Assembly (NCBI RefSeq): GCF_002419815.1
Contig: NZ_DIGV01000016.1
Coordinates: 14,059-78,058 of the forward strand
DNA: 64,000 nucleotides
Source: Brevundimonas sp. UBA5713
GTDB taxonomy: Bacteria > Pseudomonadota > Alphaproteobacteria > Caulobacterales > Caulobacteraceae
Direction of reading: 5' to 3'
In this document: one piece after another, positions 8,667-17,635 of the stretch
How the letters are laid out: each line of letters opens with the position of its first letter
Position numbering within the stretch: the stretch's first letter is position 1
The notes under the pieces: model-generated
Databases searched by the model: none
The model's input: only the letters and a program-made list of their open reading frames with translations
Told to the model about the DNA's origin: nothing
Translations under genes and position numbers: made by a program

Positions 8667-8691
8667 GGAACTGTCGCTACAGTCCAGCGTT
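8667..8691 (+). promoter_or_regulatory. EcfG (sigma-T) promoter of nepR-ecfG
   Basis: GGAAC (8667-8671), a 16-base spacer and CGTT (8688-8691) match the EcfG consensus exactly. It points toward nepR, about 40 bases away, and lies back to back with the phyR promoter. Confidence 0.87.
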
Positions 8692-8732
8692 ACATTTTGC
8701 GTGTGAACCCGGCGACACCGCCGGTTCGGGGG

Positions 8733-8945
8733 ATGGTCAAACCATTAATGACTGAAAAATCTAGACTTTTGGACGACGATCTGGCGGTGGAAGACATGGA
8801 CTTGGATGAAGCCCGCCTCCGCCAGCAAGCCATCGGCGTAAAGCTTCGTCACCTGTTTGACGAGGTTGTGAACGAGCCTGTCCCGGACGAGTTCCTTGAC
8901 ATTCTGAGACGCGCAGATCTCGGCACGAACGAAGGTGGGGCATGA
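8733..8945 (+). CDS. nepR: NepR anti-sigma factor
   Basis: NepR is the small anti-sigma factor that holds EcfG inactive until phosphorylated PhyR binds it. The protein has the acidic N-terminus and the conserved two-helix core IGVKLRHLFDEVVNEPVPDEFLDILRRAD. Length is 70 residues from the ATG at 8733, which follows GGGGG directly, or 65 from the ATG at 8748, which has a more natural N-terminus but a long spacing; the choice is uncertain. Its stop overlaps the ecfG start in ATGA, implying translational coupling that keeps NepR and EcfG in balance. Transcription is from the EcfG promoter at 8667. Confidence 0.92.
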   Translation: MVKPLMTEKSRLLDDDLAVEDMDLDEARLRQQAIGVKLRHLFDEVVNEPVPDEFLDILRRADLGTNEGGA

Positions 8946-9550
8946 CTTCAAACGGCGCGGCTCCTAAGCCGCCGTCGGCCGACGACAACGCCTTCAAGAA
9001 AGAGTTGGTCGCGCTGATCCCCCATATTCGCGCTTTTGCGCGCACCCTGACCGGTGACGCTACCGCTGCGGACGATCTGGCCCAGGAAGCCTTGATGAAG
9101 GCTTGGGATGCCCGTGCCTCCTATCAGATGGGCACGAACATGAAGGCCTGGACCTTCATGATCCTGCGCAATCAGTTTTATTCTGAAAAGCGCCGCTCGT
9201 GGCGTTCGACCCAGCTGGATCAGGAAGCTGCCGAGCGGACCCTGATCGCAGTGGACGATCCCGAGGCACCCGTGGCGTTGGACGAACTGCGCCAGGCTCT
9301 CAAGACCCTGCCGGAAGAACAGCGTGAAGCCCTCATTCTGGTGGGCGCAGGCGGTTTTGCTTACGAAGAGGCCGCTGCGATCTGTCAATGCGCGGTGGGC
9401 ACAGTCAAAAGTCGCGTCTCGCGCGCCCGCAAGGCCTTGCAGGCGGCGCTGGAGCGCGGCGGTTATGACCGCGACGGCAAGGCTGCAGGCGATGCCATGC
9501 GCTCCATTTTGGCCGATGCCGATCGGCTGAGCGGCAGCCACCAGTCTTGA
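8942..9550 (+). CDS. ecfG: EcfG-type general stress sigma factor (SigT)
   Basis: This 202-residue ECF sigma factor contains region 2 (IRAFARTLTGDATAADDLAQEALMKAWD, NMKAWTFMILRNQFYSEKRR) and region 4 (LKTLPEEQREALILVGAGGFAYEEAA, followed by the recognition helix CAVGTVKSRVSRARKALQ). These are typical of the EcfG group, which reads GGAAC-N16/17-CGTT promoters in alphaproteobacteria. It overlaps nepR by four bases and is followed after seven bases by the sensor kinase gene. Three matching promoters lie within 2.8 kb: before phyR, before nepR and before the small lipoprotein at 11425. Confidence 0.95.
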   Translation: MTSNGAAPKPPSADDNAFKKELVALIPHIRAFARTLTGDATAADDLAQEALMKAWDARASYQMGTNMKAWTFMILRNQFYSEKRRSWRSTQLDQEAAERTLIAVDDPEAPVALDELRQALKTLPEEQREALILVGAGGFAYEEAAAICQCAVGTVKSRVSRARKALQAALERGGYDRDGKAAGDAMRSILADADRLSGSHQS

Positions 9551-9557
9551 GGCCGCG

Positions 9558-11309
9558 ATGCAGCGGCCCGGGGGCAAGCCTTTGAAACGCATTCGGGATG
9601 CGCTGGAACGTGTGTTCCGTTCCGGCGACAGACCCCATCCGCGCGGCAGGCGCATTGAAGGCATTCGCGCCCGTCTTGGTTTAGCCATGGCCTTGGCGTT
9701 GCTGCCGTTTATCTTGTTGGGACTTGCACAGGCGCGGGGCGAATACCAACGCCAGAGCGCCGACCTGAGAGCCGATCTGCAGTTGGCCGCGCAACAGAGC
9801 GTCAGCAATGCCACGGGACTGCTCGGCCGCACCGATACCATGTTGATGGTGTTGGGACCTGAAGCGACTTCATCCTATTGTTCGGCCCGCCTGAGCATAC
9901 TGGCCCAGCGCCTTGACGATATTCAGGCCCTCTATCGCATCGACCAATCCGGCAAGATCGTCTGCCAATCCGATGATCGGGGCCATGACCTTTTGGGCGA
10001 CCCGGCCCAGTCGCCGTGGTTCCAGCAACTGCACGACATCAATGCCGATGTCCCCGAGCGCATCCAACAGGCGCGGGGCGAGCCGTTTGTCATTCAGGCC
10101 CAACGCGTCACCCGCCCGCTGGGTGGCTTTGACGGCGTGATGGTCGCTGTTTTGCATTTGGACGATCTGGAGATCGATCCCACGGTGCAGGGTCTTCCGG
10201 AAAATTCCTATTCGGCCCTTTTCAATACGATGGGGCAGCCGCTTACCGTCGAGCGCAATCCGGCTTTCGATCCGCAGATCGAGAGCGTGAGCGACTGGAT
10301 GCGTGATCCATCACGCGATGCCGACTTGATCGAAGCCGTCGGCACAGACGGCATCCGACGGGTCTATGCCCGGGCGCCCGTGACCGAACTGAATGCCTAT
10401 GCGGTGATGGCCGCGCCGGCAGCCTCGCCATGGTTCTGGGCGACCAATCCTATCCGCTTCCTGATGATGCCGCTGGCAGCCTGTCTGACCGCGTTTGCCG
10501 CGGTGATGTTTGCCTCCGAACGGATCGTGATCCGCTGGTTGGACTATCTGGACCGGATTGCCGCCATCTATGCGCGGGGCCGCTATACGGTGCGTCCGGT
10601 ACAGGCCGAGAATGCGCCGCTGGAGATCCGGCGTCTGGCCCAGACCATGGATGAGCTGGGCGACAACATCACCCATCGCGATGCGGCACTGACCGAGGCG
10701 CTGGACGAGAAAGACGCCCTGCTGCGCGAGATTCACCATCGGGTGAAAAACAATCTGCAGATCATTTCGTCTCTGCTGTCGATGCAGCAGCGCGCGGTCA
10801 GCGATCCGGCCGCGCGGGCGGCATTGGGCGATACGCGTCAGCGTATCTCGGCCTTGGCGCTGATTTATCGCACGCTGTACCAAGGCACGGACGTACGGCG
10901 CGCTGATGCAGAAATGTTCCTGAACGAACTGGTCGGCCATCTGGTGGCCTCTGAATCCATCAGGGGCCCGCTGGTCAGCAGTTCGGTAGAAGCCGACAGC
11001 CTGCAGATCGATCCGGAAAAACTGGCCCCCATGGCGCTGTGGCTGGTCGAAGCCATTTCCAACGCACAGAAGCATGCCTTTGCTGAACGCGGCGGTGATC
11101 TGAAGGTCCGCTTCAAGGTCAATGGCGAAACCAGTGTGCTGGAGGTGGAAGACGACGGCCCCGGCGTCGAAGTCACATCCCCCGGTGTGGGCCTGACCCT
11201 CATGACGGCCTTTGCCAAACAACTGCGGGGCAAGGCAGAACTGGTCGAAGCGCCCAGCGGCGGGTCGATTGCGCGCCTTACCTTCCTGACGCCTGATGTG
11301 ACCGACTGA
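9558..11309 (+). CDS. phyK: HisKA_2 sensor histidine kinase (PhyK-like)
   Basis: This 583-residue membrane kinase has a first transmembrane helix at about residues 38-57, a periplasmic sensory region to about residue 285, a second transmembrane helix (about 296-314), a HAMP-like linker, and a HisKA_2 dimerisation domain whose phospho-accepting histidine lies in EIHHRVKNNLQIISSLLSMQ. A HATPase domain follows (VEAISNAQKHAF, VEDDGPGVEV). HisKA_2 kinases of this type phosphorylate PhyR in Caulobacter and relatives, and its location directly after ecfG matches that organisation. The environmental signal cannot be read from the sensory domain. Confidence 0.88.
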   Translation: MQRPGGKPLKRIRDALERVFRSGDRPHPRGRRIEGIRARLGLAMALALLPFILLGLAQARGEYQRQSADLRADLQLAAQQSVSNATGLLGRTDTMLMVLGPEATSSYCSARLSILAQRLDDIQALYRIDQSGKIVCQSDDRGHDLLGDPAQSPWFQQLHDINADVPERIQQARGEPFVIQAQRVTRPLGGFDGVMVAVLHLDDLEIDPTVQGLPENSYSALFNTMGQPLTVERNPAFDPQIESVSDWMRDPSRDADLIEAVGTDGIRRVYARAPVTELNAYAVMAAPAASPWFWATNPIRFLMMPLAACLTAFAAVMFASERIVIRWLDYLDRIAAIYARGRYTVRPVQAENAPLEIRRLAQTMDELGDNITHRDAALTEALDEKDALLREIHHRVKNNLQIISSLLSMQQRAVSDPAARAALGDTRQRISALALIYRTLYQGTDVRRADAEMFLNELVGHLVASESIRGPLVSSSVEADSLQIDPEKLAPMALWLVEAISNAQKHAFAERGGDLKVRFKVNGETSVLEVEDDGPGVEVTSPGVGLTLMTAFAKQLRGKAELVEAPSGGSIARLTFLTPDVTD

Positions 11310-11349
11310 GCACGCTCTGTTGCGGACAATTCTCTTCCACCTTCATCAA

Positions 11350-11374
11350 GGAACCTCGAAGAGGCGCTGACGTT
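11350..11374 (+). promoter_or_regulatory. EcfG (sigma-T) promoter of the entericidin-like gene
   Basis: GGAAC (11350-11354), a 16-base spacer and CGTT (11371-11374) match the general stress consensus exactly, 51 bases before the ATG at 11425. Confidence 0.85.
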
Positions 11375-11424
11375 TCAACGTCAAGGCGAACACGCCTTGC
11401 TTTTATCCCCCTTAGGAGAACGCC

Positions 11425-11562
11425 ATGCGCAAGCTGCTCATCCTGGCTGTTGCCGCCGCCGCTCTGACCACCGCCGCCTGCAACACTGTCCAAGGCCTCG
11501 GCCGCGACACCCAAGCTGCTGGTGAAGCTGTTTCGGACGCCGCTCGCGACGCCAAGAACTAA
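11425..11562 (+). CDS. Entericidin-like small lipoprotein
   Basis: This 45-residue protein has a lipoprotein signal peptide (MRKLLILAVAAAALTTAAC) with the lipobox cysteine at residue 19, then NTVQGLGRDTQAAGEAVSDA, the pattern of the EcnA/EcnB entericidin family. Members are small envelope lipoproteins; EcnB in enterics is bacteriolytic and EcnA its antidote, but many alphaproteobacterial copies are simply stress-induced envelope proteins. AGGAGA precedes the ATG at good spacing. An exact EcfG promoter lies upstream and a terminator downstream, so it is a single-gene member of the general stress regulon. Confidence 0.9.
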   Translation: MRKLLILAVAAAALTTAACNTVQGLGRDTQAAGEAVSDAARDAKN

Positions 11563-11587
11563 GCCTCTTAGTTCGTCGAGATTTGAG

Positions 11588-11617
11588 GGCTCCGTCCCGC
11601 AAGGGACGGGGCCTTTT
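11588..11617 (+). terminator. Terminator of the entericidin-like gene
   Basis: CCGTCCC-GCAA-GGGACGG forms the stem-loop, extended by GGC/GCC outside, followed by TTTTT. Confidence 0.85.
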
Positions 11618-11695
11618 TCGTGCGCGAAAGGCACGGCGCGCGCCAAAATCCGGCTAGACCTGTAAAAAGCCACTAATTTCGGCCATAAGGCCCGC

Positions 11696-12763
11696 ATGAA
11701 GTTCCTCGATCAGGCCAAGATTTACATCCGCTCCGGTAATGGTGGCGCGGGCTCGGTGTCATTCCGACGCGAGAAATTTATTCCTAACGGCGGCCCGGAC
11801 GGCGGCGACGGCGGTAGGGGCGGCGACGTGTGGATCGAAGCCGTGGACGGCCTGAACACCCTGATCGACTATCGCTATCAGCAGCACTTCAAGGCGCAGA
11901 CCGGCCATCACGGCCAAGGTCGCCAGATGCACGGGGCCAAGGGCAACGATATCGAACTGCGCGTTCCGGTCGGCACCCAGGTGCTGGACGAAGATAAGGA
12001 AACGGTCCTCGTCGACATGGACAAGGCGGGCAAGCGCGTGCGCCTACTGGCCGGCGGCAACGGCGGCTGGGGCAACACCCGCTTCAAGGGTCCGGTCAAT
12101 CAGGCCCCTACCCATGCCAACCCCGGCCAACCGGGCGAGGAAAAATGGGTGTGGCTGCGCCTGAAGCTGATCGCCGACATCGGTCTGGCGGGTCTGCCCA
12201 ATGCGGGCAAGTCGACCTTCCTGTCGGCAGTGTCCTCGGCCAAGCCCAAGGTGGCGGACTATCCGTTCACCACTCTGGTGCCGAACCTTGGCGTGGTGGA
12301 CCTGTCGCCCACCGAGCGTTTCGTGATTGCCGACATTCCGGGCCTGATCGAAGGGGCCAGCGAAGGCGCAGGCCTTGGCACCCGCTTCCTCGGCCACGTC
12401 GAGCGTTCGGCCAGCCTGATCCACCTGATCGACGGCACACAGGAAGACGTTGTAGGTGCCTACAACATCATCCGTGGCGAGCTGGAAGCCTATGGCGACG
12501 GTCTTGCCGACAAGGCCGAGATTCTGGCCCTGAACAAGATCGACTCGCTGAGCGAAGAAGAGCGCGCCGAAAAGGCCGATGCGCTCGAAGCTGTCGCCGG
12601 TCGTCGTCCGCTGCTGGTGTCGGGCGTGTCGGGTGAAGGCGTCACCGAACTGCTGCGCGCGGCCTATGCCGAGGTGCGCAAGCTGCGCGGTGACCGTGAT
12701 GTGGTCGTCGAGGAAGAAGACGACACCGTCTATGAAACCCCGGGCGGCTGGTCGCCGCTATAA
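11696..12763 (+). CDS. obgE: GTPase ObgE/CgtA
   Basis: Obg is an essential ribosome-associated GTPase that acts in 50S assembly and growth control. The 355-residue protein shows the glycine-rich Obg domain (FLDQAKIYIRSGNGGAGSVS, GGPDGGDGGRGGDVW), then the G domain with G1 GLPNAGKST, G3 DIPGLIEGA, G4 NKID and G5 SGVSGEG. The C-terminal domain is short and acidic, as in Caulobacter CgtA. A GCTAGACC motif at 11653-11660, 36 bases upstream of the start, looks like a housekeeping -10 element. A terminator follows. Confidence 0.97.
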   Translation: MKFLDQAKIYIRSGNGGAGSVSFRREKFIPNGGPDGGDGGRGGDVWIEAVDGLNTLIDYRYQQHFKAQTGHHGQGRQMHGAKGNDIELRVPVGTQVLDEDKETVLVDMDKAGKRVRLLAGGNGGWGNTRFKGPVNQAPTHANPGQPGEEKWVWLRLKLIADIGLAGLPNAGKSTFLSAVSSAKPKVADYPFTTLVPNLGVVDLSPTERFVIADIPGLIEGASEGAGLGTRFLGHVERSASLIHLIDGTQEDVVGAYNIIRGELEAYGDGLADKAEILALNKIDSLSEEERAEKADALEAVAGRRPLLVSGVSGEGVTELLRAAYAEVRKLRGDRDVVVEEEDDTVYETPGGWSPL

Positions 12764-12787
12764 CGCGAGACCAAGCGCCCGCCAATC

Positions 12788-12828
12788 AAACCCCGTTCAG
12801 CCGCGAGGCGGGACGGGGTTTTGTTTTT
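12788..12828 (+). terminator. Terminator after obgE
   Basis: AAACCCCGT and ACGGGGTTT form a 9-bp stem around a GC-rich loop and are followed by TGTTTTTG. Confidence 0.8.
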
Positions 12829-12869
12829 GCCGTGATGACGGCGGCCCTGCTGCCCCCTATTGTGTGCCC

Positions 12870-15773
12870 ATGACCGAAGCGACCACCGACACCCCCGCCG
12901 CACCTGAGACCCCTGCCACGGACAAGCCCGTGCGGCTTTGGATGATCGATGCCTCGGCCTATATCTTTCGGGCCTATCATGCCCTGCCGCCCCTGACGCG
13001 CAAGTCGGACGGCCTGCCGGTCGGTGCCGTTCAGGGTTACTGCAACATGCTGTGGAAGCTGTTGAAGGACACCAAGGGCGAAGACGGCCCGACCCATTTG
13101 GTGGCCATCTTCGACCATTCGGAAAAGACCTTCCGCAATGATCTGTACGATCAATACAAGGCCCACCGCCCCCCTGCCCCCGAAGATCTGGTGCCGCAAT
13201 TCCCGCTGGTGCGCGAGGCCACGCGTGCCTTTGGCGTGCCCTGCGTGGAACTGGCGGGCTATGAGGCCGATGACCTGATCGCCACCTATGCCTGCAAGGC
13301 GCGCGATGCGGGCGGCGAGGCCGTGATCGTCTCGTCCGACAAGGACCTGATGCAGCTGATCGGCGATGGCGTGGTCATGTGGGACCCGATGAAGGACCGC
13401 GTGCTGGCCGAGGACGCCGTGATGGAAAAGTTCGGCGTGGCCCCGAACCGCGTGGTCGATGTTCAGGCCCTGATCGGCGACAGCGTCGATAATGTGCCGG
13501 GTGCCCCCGGTATCGGCCCCAAGACCGCCGCCCAGTTGATTGGCGAATACGGCGACCTCGACACCCTATTGGAGCGCGCGGGCGAGATCAAACAGCCCAA
13601 GCGCCGCGAGACCCTGATCAATTTTGCGGACCAGATCCGCATGTCGCGCGAGCTGGTCAAACTGACCTGTGACGCGCCTGCGCCCGAGCCGATCGAGGAC
13701 TTTGTCCTGCGCGATCCTGATCCGGCCGTGCTGGCGGACTTCCTCGAGACGATGGAGTTCCGTTCCCTGCTGCGCCGCGTCGGCGACGGAAAGACAACCG
13801 ACAACGGCACTTCGGCCTTTGCGCCGCGCCGCGCCATCAGCGCCCCCATCGCCACGCCCCGCTATGGCAATACCGACACCGCAGAGCCGGACGCGCCGCA
13901 AACCTTTGACCGCAGCGCCTACGAGTGCGTGACCACGATCGAGGCTCTGCACGCATGGATTTCGCGCGCCGAGAGCGCAGGCGTCATCGGCTTTGATACC
14001 GAAACCGACCGCCTGTCCTCGGTGCATGGCGAACTGGTAGGCCTGTCGCTGGCCGTCGGACCCAATCAGGCCTGCTATGTGCCGCTGGCCCATGAGGGCG
14101 AGTCCTCGACCTCGGGCGGTGGCCTGTTTGGCGATGAGCCGTCGGACGCGCCTGCCATCATCCAGATTCCACGCGATCAGGCCTTGGCCGCTCTGAAACC
14201 TTTGCTGGAGAACCCCAAGGTTCTGAAGGTGATGCAGAACGGCAAATATGATCTGACGGTCATGGCCAATCAGGGCATCGCCGTCGCGCCGGTCGATGAC
14301 ACTCTGCTGATTTCCTATGTACTGGGCGGCGGTCTGCACGCGCACGGCATGGACGAACAGGCCCGTCGCCTGCTGGGCCACGAATGCATCCCGTTCAAAC
14401 AGGTGGCCGGTACGGGTAAGAGCCAGAAATCCTTCAAACACGTCGAACTGAAAGCGGCGACCGAATACGCGGCCGAAGACGCCGATGTGACCCTGCGCCT
14501 GTGGCAGCTGCAAAAGCCGAAGCTGGCCGAAGAGGGCCTGCTAACCGTCTATGAGACGCTGGAGCGTCCGATGCCCGCCGTGCTGTCCGACATGGAGCGC
14601 GCGGGCGTGCGCATCGATCCGGCCATCCTGCGCCGCCTGTCCAGCGACTTTGGCATGCGCATGGTCAAGCTGGAGGAAAAGGCCCACGAGGTCGCCGGCC
14701 GTCCGTTCAACATCGGCAGCCCGCGCCAGATCGGGGAAATCCTCTTTGGCGATATGAACCTGCCGGGCGGCAAGAAGACCGCTTCCGGCCAATGGGGCAC
14801 CGATGCCTCGGTGCTGGAAGAGTTGGCGCTGAACCATGAACTGCCGCGCCTGATCCTCGACTGGCGCCAGCTGTCCAAGCTGAAGAGCACCTATACGGAC
14901 GCTCTGCTGGAAGCGATGGATGCTAGGACCGAGCGCGTGCACACCAGCTATCAGCTGGCCGCCGCCTCTACGGGCCGCCTCGCCTCCTCCGATCCGAACC
15001 TGCAGAACATTCCGATCCGCACCGAGACCGGCCGCGAAATCCGTCAGGCCTTCATCGCGCGTGATGGCCATGTGCTGATTTCAGCCGACTACAGCCAGAT
15101 CGAACTGCGCCTGCTGGCCCACATCGGCGACATTCCGGAACTGAAGAAGGCCTTTAAGGCAGGGCTGGACATTCACGCGGCCACGGCATCGGAAATGTTC
15201 GGCGTGCCGATCGAGGGCATGCCGTCGGAGACGCGCCGCCGCGCCAAGGCGATTAACTTCGGCATTGTCTATGGCATCTCGGCCTTTGGCTTGGCGAACC
15301 AGCTGGGCATCGATCAGGGCGAGGCCGGGGCCTATATCAGGACCTATTTCGAACGCTTCCCCGGCATCCGGGACTATATGGACCGGATCAAGGAGGCGGT
15401 GAAACGCGACGGCTATGTCTCGACCATTTTTGGTCGCCGTATCCACATTCCGGCCATCCACTCCAAATCCGGTGCCGAGCGCCAGTTTGGCGAGCGGGCT
15501 GCCATCAATGCCCCCATTCAGGGGGCCGCTGCCGACATCATCCGCCGCGCCATGATCCAGATGCCCCAGGCGCTGGCCGATGCGGGCCTGAAGACGCGCA
15601 TGCTGCTGCAAGTGCACGATGAACTGGTGTTCGAGGCCCCCGAAGCCGAGGCCGAGCGCGCCCTCGAAGTCATCAAGACAACCATGGAACGGGCCGCCGA
15701 ACCCGTCGTCGCCCTGACCGTCCCGCTGGAAGTCGAAGCCAAGGCCGCCGCCAACTGGGATCAGGCCCACTAG
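12870..15773 (+). CDS. polA: DNA polymerase I
   Basis: PolA fills repair gaps and removes Okazaki primers. The 967-residue protein has the 5' flap exonuclease domain (WMIDASAYIFRAYHALPPL, GYEADDLIATYA, SSDKDLMQLI), a 3'-5' exonuclease domain that keeps its metal-binding residues (GFDTETDRLSS), and the family A polymerase domain with motif A (ADYSQIELRLLAHI), motif B (RRRAKAINFGIVYG) and motif C (VHDEL). The open frame extends back into obgE to 12579, but the ATG at 12870 starts the conserved protein and lies beyond the obgE terminator. A stretch around residues 310-350 is a low-complexity linker. Confidence 0.97.
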   Translation: MTEATTDTPAAPETPATDKPVRLWMIDASAYIFRAYHALPPLTRKSDGLPVGAVQGYCNMLWKLLKDTKGEDGPTHLVAIFDHSEKTFRNDLYDQYKAHRPPAPEDLVPQFPLVREATRAFGVPCVELAGYEADDLIATYACKARDAGGEAVIVSSDKDLMQLIGDGVVMWDPMKDRVLAEDAVMEKFGVAPNRVVDVQALIGDSVDNVPGAPGIGPKTAAQLIGEYGDLDTLLERAGEIKQPKRRETLINFADQIRMSRELVKLTCDAPAPEPIEDFVLRDPDPAVLADFLETMEFRSLLRRVGDGKTTDNGTSAFAPRRAISAPIATPRYGNTDTAEPDAPQTFDRSAYECVTTIEALHAWISRAESAGVIGFDTETDRLSSVHGELVGLSLAVGPNQACYVPLAHEGESSTSGGGLFGDEPSDAPAIIQIPRDQALAALKPLLENPKVLKVMQNGKYDLTVMANQGIAVAPVDDTLLISYVLGGGLHAHGMDEQARRLLGHECIPFKQVAGTGKSQKSFKHVELKAATEYAAEDADVTLRLWQLQKPKLAEEGLLTVYETLERPMPAVLSDMERAGVRIDPAILRRLSSDFGMRMVKLEEKAHEVAGRPFNIGSPRQIGEILFGDMNLPGGKKTASGQWGTDASVLEELALNHELPRLILDWRQLSKLKSTYTDALLEAMDARTERVHTSYQLAAASTGRLASSDPNLQNIPIRTETGREIRQAFIARDGHVLISADYSQIELRLLAHIGDIPELKKAFKAGLDIHAATASEMFGVPIEGMPSETRRRAKAINFGIVYGISAFGLANQLGIDQGEAGAYIRTYFERFPGIRDYMDRIKEAVKRDGYVSTIFGRRIHIPAIHSKSGAERQFGERAAINAPIQGAAADIIRRAMIQMPQALADAGLKTRMLLQVHDELVFEAPEAEAERALEVIKTTMERAAEPVVALTVPLEVEAKAAANWDQAH

Positions 15774-15783
15774 GCATACCGAC

Positions 15784-15810
15784 AAGGCGTCCGCTCTGCC
15801 GGACGCCTTT
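15784..15810 (+). terminator. Terminator after polA
   Basis: AAGGCGTCCG and CGGACGCCTT form a 10-bp stem with a short loop, ending in TTTCG. Confidence 0.8.
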
Positions 15811-15915
15811 CGACCAGCCTGCCGGCCCGATGCCCGGGCCATTGCGGATACGGCGCGTAAAACCCATTGTATGGGATCAACGTTGCGCGAAAGGCGCAAT
15901 GCAGGAGCCCCCCCA

Positions 15916-16227
15916 ATGAGCCTCGACCCCGAAATCAAAGACCTCGAAAACGAGAAGCGTTACGAGCTGCACGTCGACGGCCATGTGGCCTATGTCGAGT
16001 ACAACAATGTCGAGGGCGGCCGCCTGGTCTCCAAGACGCTGGTGCCGCAAGAGCTCGAAGGGCGCGGGATTGCGTCGCGTCTGGCCAAGCATGTGCTGCA
16101 GGATATCCGCGACAAGGGTCTCAAGATTTTGCCGACCTGCACCTTCTTTGCGGCCTATATCCAGAAGCATCCGGACCAGTACCGCGATCTGGTGCATGAC
16201 GGTTATAAGGCTGTGCTGGGCCTCTAA
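15916..16227 (+). CDS. Small GNAT-type N-acetyltransferase (NATD1/YidJ-like)
   Basis: This 103-residue protein is a minimal acetyltransferase of the GCN5-related 'N-acetyltransferase domain' type. It has YVEYNNVEGGRLVSKTLVP, the acetyl-CoA-binding turn ELEGRGIASRLAKHVLQDIR, and LPTCTFFAAYIQKHPDQYRDL with the cysteine typical of this subgroup. The substrate is unknown for the family. GGAG precedes the ATG at 15916; the in-frame ATG at 15871 upstream is unlikely. A hairpin (CGAAGGGCG/CGCCCTTCG) follows at about 16239-16271. Confidence 0.85.
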   Translation: MSLDPEIKDLENEKRYELHVDGHVAYVEYNNVEGGRLVSKTLVPQELEGRGIASRLAKHVLQDIRDKGLKILPTCTFFAAYIQKHPDQYRDLVHDGYKAVLGL

Positions 16228-16287
16228 GCCCCTGACAGGACGAAGGGCGGGTTCGCTTTCGCGCCCTTCGCCTGCTAGGGCAGGCAC

Positions 16288-17511
16288 ATGAAGCTACAGA
16301 CTCTGGATGTCCTGATCGCTGGTGCCGGTGCCGCCGGTATGATGTGCGCCATCGAAGCCGGAAAGCGCGGTCGCCGCGTACTGGTGATCGATCACGCCAA
16401 GGCCCCCGGCGAAAAGATCCGCATTTCGGGCGGCGGGCGCTGTAACTTCACGAATCTGGGCATCCATCCGGCCGCCTATCTTGGCGAAAATCCGCGCTTT
16501 GCGCTGTCGGCGCTGAAGCGGTTTACCCAGCACGACTTTATCAAAATGGTCGAGCGGCACCGCATAGCCTATCACGAAAAAACCCTTGGCCAGCTGTTCT
16601 GCGACGACAGCGCCAAGGACATCATCAAAATGCTGACCGATGAAATGAGGGCGGCGGGCGTGACCCTGTCGCTGAACCTCGGCGTCAAATCGATCAGCCA
16701 TGATGGTGATCTCTACACCGTCGACCTGGACGATGGATCACGCGTGCAGGCCTCTTCGGTTGTGATTGCCACCGGTGCCAAATCCATCCCGAAAATGGGG
16801 GCGACGGGTTGGGCCTATGATGTGGCCCGACAATTCGGACTGCGGGTCACGGACACCCGCCCCGGCCTTGTGCCGCTGACGTTCGAGCCGACCCTGCTGG
16901 AAAGCCTGAAACCGCTGGCCGGCGTGTCGGTAGATGCTGTGGTGCGTCACAAGGCACCCAAGGATGCCGCCGCCGGTCGCCCGACCAAACCGACCGAGTT
17001 CCGCGAAGGCCTGCTGTTTACGCACCGCGGTCTGTCCGGTCCGTCCATCCTGCAGATCAGTTCCTACTGGCGCGAGGGCGAGGCGATCACCATCGACATG
17101 TGCCCCGACACCGATGTGGCCGCTGCCCTGCTGGCCACCAAGAATGAAAACGGCAAGCAGATGGTGCATACGGCGCTGGGCCACATCGTGCCTCGCCGTC
17201 TGGCCGAGGTGCTGTGCGAACGCGCAGGGCTAAAGGGCAAGCTGGCCGAACAGGGCGACAAGAAGCTGCGCGCCTTGGCCGAGAGCGCCAATGCGTGGAG
17301 CGTCAAGCCCGTCGGCTCCGAAGGCTATCGTACTGCCGAGGTCACATTGGGCGGCGTGGATACGACCCAGCTGGACCAGCAGACCATGGAGGCCAAGACG
17401 GCCAAGGGTCTGTATTTCATCGGCGAGGCGGTCGACATTACCGGCTGGCTGGGCGGCTATAATTTCCAGTGGGCATGGTCTTCGGGCTGGGCAGCAGGCC
17501 AGTCCGTCTGA
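16288..17511 (+). CDS. NAD(P)/FAD-dependent oxidoreductase, HI0933/YhiN family
   Basis: This 407-residue flavoprotein has the N-terminal dinucleotide-binding motif GAGAAGMMCAIEAGKRG, the family signature KIRISGGGRCNFTN, and a C-terminal second FAD motif (AKGLYFIGEAVDITGWLGGYNFQWAW). These define the HI0933/BaiN-like group. The physiological reaction of the group is not settled, although one relative acts in bile acid dehydroxylation. The gene stands alone downstream of a hairpin. Confidence 0.88.
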   Translation: MKLQTLDVLIAGAGAAGMMCAIEAGKRGRRVLVIDHAKAPGEKIRISGGGRCNFTNLGIHPAAYLGENPRFALSALKRFTQHDFIKMVERHRIAYHEKTLGQLFCDDSAKDIIKMLTDEMRAAGVTLSLNLGVKSISHDGDLYTVDLDDGSRVQASSVVIATGAKSIPKMGATGWAYDVARQFGLRVTDTRPGLVPLTFEPTLLESLKPLAGVSVDAVVRHKAPKDAAAGRPTKPTEFREGLLFTHRGLSGPSILQISSYWREGEAITIDMCPDTDVAAALLATKNENGKQMVHTALGHIVPRRLAEVLCERAGLKGKLAEQGDKKLRALAESANAWSVKPVGSEGYRTAEVTLGGVDTTQLDQQTMEAKTAKGLYFIGEAVDITGWLGGYNFQWAWSSGWAAGQSV

Positions 17512-17635
17512 ACCTGCGACCTGTTGGCACGTTGTCCGCAGGCCCCGTCTTCCTTAGCTGAGCCTTGCGGGACGGGCCCCTCTGGTCCGGCAGGTGCCGG
17601 ACGATGTCGGCCCGCATCAAGGCGAAAGGACCCCG

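Noticed and set aside
12579..12869. N-terminal extension of polA to 12579
   Set aside because: It overlaps obgE, crosses the obgE terminator, and is not similar to DNA polymerase I.
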